Both the position numbers and the translations under genes were made by a program. The notes below the pieces were generated by a model, which saw only the letters and a program-made list of their open reading frames with translations, ran no database searches and was not told the origin of the DNA. A stretch of 64,000 nt of DNA. Source: Elephas maximus indicus (taxonomy: Eukaryota > Chordata > Mammalia > Proboscidea > Elephantidae). The stretch spans positions 104,962,823-105,026,822 of the forward strand of contig NC_064822.1 of NCBI RefSeq assembly GCF_024166365.1. The letters are read 5' to 3'. Shown here one piece after another: positions 55,936 through 64,000 of the stretch (position 1 is its first letter; every line of letters starts with the position of its first letter).

Positions 55936-56099
55936 GGCAGTGGTAGTTTAGTGGTAGAATTCCTGCCTTCTGTGCAGGAGACCCGAGTTCAACTCCCTGA
56001 CAATGCACCTTAAGTGCAGGCACCACCCATCTGTTAGTGGAAGCTTGCATGTTGCAATGATGCTGAACAGGTTTCAGCAAAGCTTCCAGACTAAGACAG

Positions 56100-57071
56100 T
56101 GCAGTGCGATGGATTGTTTTTATGTGGCCTTTCCCACCATGGTCTTGTAACATGGTGCAGATAAGGTAATTGTGGCCCACTAAGGGTTTTTTTTTTTTTT
56201 TTTTGGGCTTGAAATAAAGCATCCCAGAGGCAGGAAATAGAGGATCCCACCACCGCCAAGGTAGGACAGCCAAGAGTGGAATGTGTCCTTTGGGCCCGGG
56301 ATCCCTGTGCTGAGAAGCTCCTGGAACCAGGAGATGGAGAGAGCTGTAGCACTGAAATGGTGAGAAGTGGTAGCAGAGAAATGGCTACAGGAGGGACCAG
56401 CAGAAGACCATGCAGTGAGTGAGCTTCCCGGCCCACAGAGCGAGAAAGCTGAGTGACTTTGGGCAGAGGGGGCCCTGGTGGCATGGTGGTTAAGTGTTAG
56501 GCTGCTAACCAAAAGGTCAGCAGTTCAAATCCACCAGCCGCTTCTTGAAAATCCTATGGGACAGTTCTACTCTGTCCTAAAGGGTCGTTATGAGTTGGAA
56601 TTGACTCGAAGGCAATGGGTTATTTGGTTTGGGCCAAGGCTTAAGTAGGGTGCCTCTGGGCACTTAGCGGCAGGAGCTAAAAGAGCTTTATAACATTTGC
56701 TGAGCAGGGCAGAGGCTGAGGGGCCAGAGAGAGGTGTACCTGAGACACGCTAGGAAGAAGCTGTCCTGATGGAAGAACTGTATCTTGAGTGTCCCTGAAT
56801 CTGAATTGTAACCTTTTACTTCCCTAATAAACCTCAAAATCATGAGTATTGCCTGAGTTCTCTGTGTCCATGGCAATGAATTATTGAACCCAGCTAGGGA
56901 GTAGAGTGCCATGTGAGGGATGGTTGGTGTCAGAATTGGTAAAGATAGTGGAGAAAGGAGGCATATCTGACCTGCGCCTTATGGGAATCAGCCTTGGGCT
57001 ATTAATCTTGATTCTCCTTCCCCCTTGTGAAGTTAGAAGAGGTCAGATGCCACCCCCATGCCATTTTTACA
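56100..57071 (+). mobile_element. Solo LTR, afrotherian-type family 2, long copy
   Basis: Starts tgcagtgcgatggattg, ends gccatttttaca, flanked by GACAG at 56095-56099 and 57072-57076. Contains aataaacctcaaaatcatg as a likely polyadenylation region, and an AfroSINE at about 56468-56625. Confidence 0.8.
56468..56625 (+). mobile_element. AfroSINE inside the LTR
   Basis: ggccctggtggcatggtggt head, aaccaaaaggtcagcagttc, and the RTE-like tail cgttatgagttggaattgac. Confidence 0.93.
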
Positions 57072-57133
57072 GACAGACTAGGAAGAAAGGCCTGGTGATT
57101 TAATTTAAAAAATCAGCCAGTGAAAACCCTATG

Positions 57134-57707
57134 AACTCTATGCACCTGGAACAACAGAGGACAAAGGAGAGTCAGGAATAGGAGGAAGATATGGAATGTG
57201 TGGCTAACTGCCTCCGTGAACAACTGCCTCCTTTGCCAGGAGATCAGAAGAACTGATGGTGCCCAGCTACCATTAATGAACATTTTGACAAAAGATTCAA
57301 ATTTTCATGGAAATCCAGACTTCTTGGAGCCATGAAGGTTGAATGAACCCCTGAAACTGTCATCCTGAGATAATCTTTAAACCTTAAACCGAAAATATCC
57401 CCTGAAGACTTCTTAAAACCAAGTAATAGTTTAGCTTAACTAGCGAAAAATGTCTGCATTGAGCATTATGCTCTTTTAATAACTACAGGAGATTAAACTG
57501 ACACCACGAACTTGAAAGATTGTATAAGAACCTTAGGGGGCAGTGAATTTATGTTAATGGGGGAGGAACAACTCAGAAAAGGAGGGTGAGAATGGTTGCA
57601 CAACTTGAAAATAAAAGTGACGTCACTAAATGGTACATGTAGAAACTGCTGAATTGGTGTATGTTTTGCTGTGTATATTCTTAACAACAAAAAATAAATT
57701 AATAAAA
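57134..57707 (+). mobile_element. Poly(A)-tailed retroposon inside the SINE
   Basis: Bracketed by AAAACCCTATG at 57123-57133 and 57708-57718, with an A-rich tail at 57690-57707. L1-like 3' end (atggttgcacaacttgaaaa). Family not named. Confidence 0.8.
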
Positions 57708-57840
57708 AAAAACCCTATGGATCACAACAGCCTGATCCCATTGTGCATGGGGTTGCCATGAGTCAGAGCCAACTTGACAGCAGCTAACAACCACAGCAAT
57801 CCATTAGGTGGGCTATAATGCTGATGTCCATCTGGGACTC

Positions 57841-60705
57841 TCAGGCCTGTTTCATAGTGGAGGCATAGCCAGAGACTGACTTTCTTTGATGCTCCACACC
57901 ACCCTGACTTAAAGAATGCCCTATCCTACCATTGATGACTGCCCTGACAGGGAACACAACAGACAATCCCTGATGGAGGAGAACAGTGGGATGCAGACCT
58001 TAAATTCTCGCAAAAAAGACGACTTAATGGTCTGACTGAGACTAGAGGGAACCTGGAGGTCACGGCCCCTCTGCTAGTCCAAGACTGGAACCATTCCCAA
58101 AGCCAGGATTGGACCGGACTGTAAGACAGAAAATGATACTGGTGAGGAGTGAGCTTCTTGGCTCAAGTAGACACATGAGCCTATATGGTCAGCTCCTGTC
58201 TGGAGGCGAGATGAGAAGGCAGAGGGGGACAGGAGCTGGTTGAATGGACATGGGGAATACAAGGTGGAGAGGAGGAGTGTGCTGTCTTATTAGGGGGAGA
58301 GCAGCTAGGAGTACATAGCAAGGTGTATGTAAGTTTTTGTACGAGAGACTGACTTGATTTGTAAACTTTCACTTAAAGTACAAATTAAAAAAAAAGAATG
58401 CCCTATCTGGATGGTGGCAGCAGTACCAGCATCTTGCATCCCTTGGTTCCGGTTAGGTCTAGTCTGGCAGGCATCAGTGCCCTCTTCCTGCCGGGGATCT
58501 TTAATTGGGCCATGGCTGCAAGAGCAGACAGGATTGGTGATCTAGAAAGGTTCCTTGAAAGAACCTTGAGTTCTCAACCTTCAAACCAAGGTATCAATAG
58601 TGACATCTTCAAGTTTAACCTTCGAGCCTCTTGTTGGCTTCCTGAGTCCTGCCTCCCTCCTCTGAGCTGCTTTTCCCAGGGACACTTCTTGAAGACAGTG
58701 AGGAGATGAAAATGTCAAAGATGGCCCCGGCCCGAGTCTCTGATGTATCATCTGACTCAGGGTCTCCCTCATCTCTCCATTCCTATACCTGGCTCTCCCA
58801 CAGCTCTGGGGCAAGATGCAGCTTTTGAGCAATTCATATGCAGCCCAGGAAACAAGTATGAAGGAAAAACTTCTGTAAAGTAATACTATTTAAGTCTTTT
58901 GAGAAAAGTAAAGTGGTACTGATGTGGGGACTCAAGCTGATGGCAGGTAAGCATCTCTCTGCTGATGTAGGACAATATATGATGTCATGGATTGAACTGT
59001 GTCCCCCCAAAATATCTGTCAACTTGGCTAGGTCATGATTCCCAATATTGTATGGTTGTCTACCATTTTGTCATCTGATATGATTTTCCTATGTGCTATA
59101 AATCCTACCACTATGACATAATAAGATGGATTAGTGGCAGTTAGATTGATGAGATCTACAAGATTAGATAGTGTCTTAAGCCAATGTCTTTTGAGATATA
59201 AAAGAGAGAGGTGAGCAGAGAGACATGGGGACCTCATACCACCAAGAATGAAGAGCAGGAGTGCACGTTCTCGACCAGGGGAAGACTGATGACAAGAACC
59301 TTCCTCCAGATCCCAGAAGAGAAAGCCTTCGCCTGGAGCCAATGACTACTAGACTGTGAGAGAATAAATTTCTCTTTGTTGAAGCCCTCTACTTGTGGTA
59401 TTTCTGTTATAGCAGCACTAGATAACCAAGACACATGCGGTCGTTACTAATGTTTGGAACAAGACCTTTTGGTTCCTTATACAGGGACAGTGTGCACAGT
59501 GGCCCCTGCCCTTGGCGGGCAGGTCCCCCTGAATCCAGATGGACCATCCAGGCTTGCACTTACCAGGTCTTGAGGGACGTCAAACTTTTTTGGTAGGAGG
59601 AATGGACATCCAGTGCCAACAGCCGGGGAATGTCTGGGTACCCCCCTAGCTGGTCCCACTGCAAGCTGGGGGGAGTCTTCTTTTCTATTGGATGGCTGGA
59701 AGAGGCCACATCAGTCTTCCAGACAGCCTCCATCTGACTCCCCTGGTGGCTGAGGGGCAGAAGGGTAAAAGATACAAGGAGTTAGACACAGAAAGAGACT
59801 CAGAAGTAACAAGCTCTCCAGGACCACAAGGCCTTGTTTTCTTCCCTTCTCAAAAAGAATTTGTCACCACCCTCCTTGTACCCCTCACCTCACACACTGA
59901 CTCTGTTTCACCTCCCTGGGCTCCTCTGGCTGAGGAGCTACTGGAAGAGGCCGCCATGGTAGCCCTTGTGGCTTCAGTACATGCTCTGGGGCTGGAGCTC
60001 TGAAATAGCCACACTAGGGTAGTTGTGGAAGTGGATCTTCTCAGCTGCCCAAAGGCTCATAACTCTGAACTAGCCACACTAGGGTAGGTGTGGATGTAGA
60101 TCTTCTCGGCTGCCCAAAGGCTCATAGGCATCTCTTTTTAAGCCTGTGGGAGTCACATGGTGGGAAGAATCAGGCTTGTTTATATGGACAGACCAATGGC
60201 AGGTGCTAGATGGATGCTCAAAGTAGAAATTGCCATCAGTTCTCAGCTGTGGGTCCTCAGAGTCTTTCAGTTGCATAGTTTGAAACACTCTGGGTCAGGT
60301 TGGCCCCTGAGGCCCACAGACCATGACATACATGCTTCTCTGGGTCTGTGGGCCAGAGCTGGGCAGGGCAGTGGAGAAGACAGATGACTTGCAACTCGTG
60401 GCAGTGAGCTCTCCTTGTCTGTGCCCTTGCTGAGCCACCAGCCCCCCAGTCTGGCCACCCCTGTACCTTGCCATCTGATATCCCCACTCATCCAGCTGGC
60501 TGCCCCCCTGGCTTCTCTGTACCTACCGGGCCATCCTCAGGGGCACACATTCCCGCTGCTTGGACATAAAGTGCTCCAGGGGCTTCTTGCAAGAGGGGCC
60601 ACTGGAACGGATGTGTCGGGGGAAGGCTGGGGGCGACTTGCTTTTCCTTGGCTTTGGGGAGGTGACCACAGGGGTGTTTAGGTGAACGTTCCACTCCAGC
60701 TGGAG
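57841..60705 (-). CDS. FAM186B: FAM186B, last three exons (C-terminal part), terminal exon disrupted
   Basis: Poorly characterised protein; no molecular function is established to my knowledge. Three minus-strand exons join in frame: 60527-60705, 59564-59749 and a terminal exon starting at 58515. They read SKQRECVPLRMAR, then MEAVWKTDVASSSHPIEKKT and GGYPDIPRLLALDVHSSYQK, then PIKDPRQEEGTDACQ. Identification rests on these conserved C-terminal phrases and on the known position of FAM186B beside MCRS1 on the same strand. The large central exon and N-terminus lie beyond 64000. A 467-bp retroposon (57926-58392) sits in the terminal exon. As written, translation ends at TAG 58305-58307; without the insert the frame would run to TGA at 57841-57843. 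The gene symbol is well supported, the terminal exon a little less so. Confidence 0.8.
57926..58392 (+). mobile_element. Poly(A)-tailed retroposon inside the FAM186B terminal exon
   Basis: 467 bp, antisense to FAM186B, ending in an A run. Flanked by 15-bp AAAGAATGCCCTATC at 57911-57925 and 58393-58407 (the boundary is ambiguous within the A run). Same family as 53835-54292. Probably a 5'-truncated L1-type 3' end. Confidence 0.9.
58305..58515 (-). CDS. FAM186B: FAM186B terminal coding exon as it stands
   Basis: Acceptor tctgctcttgcag to the right of 58515. Forty ancestral codons (HGPIKDPRQEEGTDACQTRP to IQIGHS) run into the insert and add 29 element-derived residues ending LAMYS before TAG. 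Confidence 0.7.
58983..59433 (+). mobile_element. Solo LTR (MaLR-like), fourth copy, in FAM186B intron
   Basis: tgtcatggattgaactgtgt to gcactagataaccaagaca, antisense to FAM186B. Shorter than the other copies because of an internal deletion. No clean flanking duplication. Confidence 0.75.
59564..59749 (-). CDS. FAM186B: FAM186B penultimate exon in window
   Basis: Donor gtaagt (59558-59563), acceptor ctgcccctcag. Encodes HQGSQMEAVWKTDVASSSHP through QKSLTSLKT. Phase 2 at both ends, consistent with its neighbours. Confidence 0.85.
60006..60126. repeat. 65-bp tandem duplication in FAM186B intron
   Basis: tagccacactagggtag starts at 60006 and again at 60071, with the downstream cagctgcccaaaggctcata repeated and few mismatches. 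A two-copy duplication, the second copy incomplete. Confidence 0.9.
60527..60705 (-). CDS. FAM186B: FAM186B exon
   Basis: Donor gtaggt. Acceptor gtcccgctag, immediately preceded by an in-frame TAG, so the exon cannot extend further in that frame. Encodes LQLEWNVHLNTPVVTSPKPR, a basic/Pro segment and KKPLEHFMSKQRECVPLRMA. 179 nt, phase 0 to phase 2. Confidence 0.85.
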
Positions 60706-60764
60706 CTAGCGGGACCAGCAGAGAGGCATCAGGGAGACAGAAAGTTATCCGCTCTCTAGGGTGG

Positions 60765-60918
60765 CAGTGGTTAAGAGCTACAGCTGCTAACCAAAAGGTT
60801 GGCAGTTCGAATCCATCAGGTGCTCCTTGGAAACCCTATGGGGCAGTTCTACTCTGCCCTATAGGGCTACTGTGAGTGGGAACTGACTCAATGGCAATGA
60901 ATTTGGTTTTTTTTAGGG
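60765..60918 (+). mobile_element. AfroSINE in FAM186B intron
   Basis: ggcagtggttaagagctaca, aaccaaaaggttggcagttc and the RTE-like tail ctactgtgagtgggaactga, then a T-rich run. Confidence 0.9.
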
Positions 60919-62790
60919 TGAGGGGAACCATTGCCTGACTGTTGGTGTCTGTGCTGGGCTTGGGCTGAGCAGAGAGGGTAAGGCCTAGGGAGTCCCTCAA
61001 ATTAGAAACCTTGGGGCCCTGGAAAGATCTCTGAGAGCATCTGCAGGGTACATGGCATGATGTCAGGTTGTGTCTCGAGTGCTCTGTGTATATTTTCATG
61101 TGGTTCTGGCCCTGGCATTGGGTGAGGAGCTAGGGAAACCCTCATAACCAAAGAATCATCAGATGGTCCCTTTCCTTCTCAACTGCAAAAGCAATTTTGC
61201 AAGCCAAGACACCTATAGGAGATTATCAGGACTGATATAAGGTGCTATGAAACTGAGTTCGAAAAAATTTCCATGCCAAGGCCCTTCCAACTGCCTGATG
61301 TCAACACTTGCACTGAATCCCGCGGCATCCTGCCTCCCCGTCTTAGGCCAGTGCTCCTCAGGACTCCGGAAGGATACCTCCTGGCTCAACTCTTGGGGAG
61401 ATATTAGCAGGTTCTGAGGTCACTGCTTTGAGATTCTCCAATCCCTCCAAGCTGCTGGCTATCCCCCTGGGACCATGTCTCTGTCTATTGTAGCAGAGGA
61501 AAGAGTAGAGGAAACTGAAGCCAGCCCTCCTTTCCATAAGCTTCCTGAGCCTCAAACCAAGAGCTGAGGGCTGCTCGTCCCAAAGATGTTATGCTGGAGG
61601 ATCTACAAATGAAAGATTCTAGCAAGAAAAAGTCCAATATACCATAGCTAGTGCAGAAAGCTTTTCCTGCCACATAAAAGGATAGCTATGGATGTAAACT
61701 TAGTGCTTGTATGGTAGGGACACAATTATTAATGATCCCAAAGAGTATTCATTCTTACTTGCTGGGTTAGTTCCTGTTTTCTCCTGTGTGAAGAATCTGG
61801 ACAATGGGCAAAACAGCAAGGAAAAAACTAAAAGAACCCAGAGAAGAAAAGTCCATATATACCGTAAGGAATCATCAAGATAGGGAAAGACAGGAGTCTT
61901 CAATTCCAGTATCCAAAAATTTTAGCTATTATCTCTTTGGCCTTGTGGGTTTTGGCTTTTTATAAAATTTTCAATGTAAAAAGGACTGCCATATAGTAAG
62001 TTTACTTTTAAAAAAATTCAGTGTATAGACAATTATTGGTAAATACATGGATCCATTGTCCCTCAGGGGTCCATGGCCCATAGATTAGCAATCACTTATC
62101 TAGACTAAGAGAATAAGGAATTTGGGTATCAGAGAATTTTTTGGACTTTAAGAGGTTTTCTGAATATGGAAGAATGGGAGAGTAGAGAAAAGGAAAGAGA
62201 AAATAAGCACTACTAGGATTACAAATTGGACCTCTTTAATGTTTTGAGTGACACAATTAAAGATTGGGGTTATTTTCTAATTATTTTTTGTTGTTGAGCC
62301 TTGTATTCCTGAATGGGATACAATGGCAAAACTGGATGATGTAGGGCCCTAGGATGTATTTGAGTTACACTTGATATATGAATGCTAGAACCATGCCTAT
62401 ACATTTTGAAAGGTTATCCTACTGAGCTCTGCTAAGGCAAATTGGGTGAGTTCTTATCTAAAGAGTAAAGTTTTTCCTAGTGTTAGTTCACAGTAGGAAA
62501 ATATGGGTTCTCAGCAAGGAAGTGAAAAAGATGAGGGTAGGTGTTAGGTAGAAGGAGCGAGGAAGTGAGACCTTCCATATCTGCTGACCTAGACCAATAG
62601 TTCCTAACTCATGGGCTATGGTTCCTGAGGAGCAATAGATTGTTTTCAGAGTCCAACAATTAAAGTGCATACCAAAAATTGTTTACTGAGTAAATAAAAA
62701 GTAAAATTATAGTACTATTAAATAGGAATCCTTGAAACTTTTAACATTAAAAGTGAATCTTAATAGTACAGGAGTTTTTTTAAAAGACGT
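60919..62790. other. FAM186B: FAM186B intron, nothing specific
   Basis: No FAM186B-like exon with splice sites recognised. Some AT-rich, DNA-transposon-like stretches at about 61920-62090 and 62585-62760. Confidence 0.5.
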
Positions 62791-62793
62791 GTT

Positions 62794-62872
62794 GTTAGTT
62801 GCTGTTGAGTCAGCTCCAAATCATGTTAACCTTATATATAACAGAACAAAACATTGCCTGGTCCTGGCTATA
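62794..62872 (-). mobile_element. RTE LINE 3' end fragment, antisense
   Basis: gttgttagttgctgttgagtc and acagaacaaaacattgcctg match the reversed RTE tail. Confidence 0.75.
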
Positions 62873-62889
62873 ATGGAATAACAGGGACC

Positions 62890-64000
62890 AGATATACCTT
62901 TCCACCTTAAACAACTAATGAACCAAAAAAAAATATATGAAATAATGATTTTCAGACATTGGACAATAGGCAGTGATGGTCAGTGATCCTTGACTGAAGG
63001 GAAACAGTGAGGTGAGAGCTACTATTGCCCCAGCTTACTGCCTGGAGAGAGTGTCTAGGCTGTAGCATAAGGAAGTGGAACTCAAACAGAGCTCAGTAGC
63101 CTTGCTGAGTTGAGGAGACAGAGATCGGAGTTCAGGGAAGCCAAGGTGACTAGAATTTGCAGAGTAGAATGAGAAAATAACAGAAATTGTGCAGAAGGAA
63201 AGCTCCAAAGCTCTGAAGAGGGGTCCTCTCAAATCTCTGTGCATGTATCTGAGGAAACTACCAAGGCTGGAGGAGGAACCACTGGAAAGGAAAAGGCAGA
63301 CAATCTTCAGAGTTCACACATGGCCAGGAAGAATGTGTGTCCACATATCTTTAACAGACTAAAACAAAAAAATGTCAACCTAGAATCTTATACCCAGCAA
63401 AAATATCTTCCAAAACTGAAGGCTAAATAAGGACTTTTTCAGTCATACCAAAGCTAAGAGAATTCATTGCCAGCAGACCAGCACTATGAGAAATGTTAAA
63501 GGAAGTCCTTCGGGCAGAAAGAAAATTATGGAGCATTGGAATAAAGTGCATTGGGAATGGTAAATATGTGGATAAATAAATTTCTTATTGTCTAAAAATA
63601 TATTGATTATTGATTGTCTAAAGCAAAAATAATAACAATGTATTATGGGATTTGTAACATATACACAGCTAAAATGTCTGACAATAGGACAAAGGCCAGG
63701 AGGAGGAAAGGGATGTACACTGTTGTAAGGGTCTTATGTTATATGTGAAATGATACAATAATATTTGAAAACAGACTGTGATAAATTAAAGATTTATATT
63801 GTAAATCCTAGAGAAAGCATTAAAAATAACAAAACAGAGTGGTATAGCTAATACATCAAGAGTGGAGATAAAATGGAATCATTAAAAACCCAATTAATCC
63901 AAAAGAAGCCAGAAAAAGAGGAAGAAAGCAATTAAAGAACAGGTGGGACAAATATAAACATAGAGCAAGATGGTAGATTTAAACCCAACAAAATTGATAA
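62890..64000 (+). mobile_element. L1-like LINE segment, cut by the window edge
   Basis: atcttatacccagcaaaaat, gagaattcattgccagcaga and gaaatgttaaaggaagtcct follow the order of an old mammalian L1. No long open frame. Subfamily unknown. Confidence 0.6.

Larger units (their letters stand above)
55937..57793 (+). mobile_element. tRNA-Gly-headed, RTE-ended SINE, split by an LTR and a retroposon
   Basis: Pieces: 55937-56099 (tRNA-Gly-like head with A-box tagtttagtggtag and B-box gagttcaactccc, then a body ending ctaagacag), 57072-57133 (gacagactaggaagaaaggc to aaaaccctatg) and 57708-57793 (aaaaccctatggatcacaac to cagctaacaacc). The body matches the 5' region of RTE copies A and B; the tail matches their 3' end. 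Confidence 0.8.

Noticed and set aside
55937-56009. A tRNA-Gly gene
   Set aside because: A- and B-box-like sequences are present, but the acceptor and anticodon stems do not pair properly and the sequence continues into a SINE body.
59692-60003. 103-codon plus-strand frame
   Set aside because: Overlaps a real FAM186B exon on the opposite strand and then intron; no support.
60918-64000. Large central exon of FAM186B
   Set aside because: Expected upstream on the minus strand, but no long minus-strand frame with FAM186B-like content occurs before the window ends.

Overview
This is ordinary vertebrate nuclear DNA: split genes with GT/AG introns, CpG-rich promoter sequence and more than half interspersed repeats. 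The repeats point to an afrotherian, most likely an elephant. Many SINE copies share the 3' end of an RTE-type LINE (the 'ctatgagtcggaatcgactc' motif and a CAA-rich tail), as in AfroSINEs and the RTE elements of Loxodonta. Gene order KCNH3 - MCRS1 - FAM186B matches human 12q13.

Layout. (1) Bases 1-14.64 kb, + strand: KCNH3 (Kv12.2/ELK2), from the end of exon 2 to the 3' end. Fourteen exon segments join in frame to 988 residues. (2) 14.62-25.5 kb, - strand: MCRS1, tail-to-tail with KCNH3; the two poly(A) signals lie about 30 bp apart. Fourteen coding exons sum to 1389 nt, i.e. 462 residues plus stop. A TATA-less promoter with ETS-like and NRF1-like motifs lies at 25.25-25.6 kb. (3) 25.6-57.8 kb: intergenic, mostly mobile elements. 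These are three large RTE LINE copies (one full-length copy inside another), L1 and L2 pieces, SINEs, LTRs and MER5-like DNA transposons, often nested with readable target-site duplications. (4) 57.8-60.7 kb, - strand: the last three exons of FAM186B. A poly(A)-tailed retroposon interrupts the terminal coding exon and changes the predicted C-terminus. (5) 60.7-64.0 kb: FAM186B intron with L1-like sequence.

The three genes are neighbours rather than a pathway: a neuronal potassium channel subunit, a chromatin/centrosome protein and a poorly characterised protein. I see no undescribed multigene system. The most notable points are the FAM186B C-terminal disruption, the self-nested RTE, a SINE that looks like a tRNA-Gly head joined to both ends of the RTE, and insertions whose empty sites can be read from sister copies in the same window.
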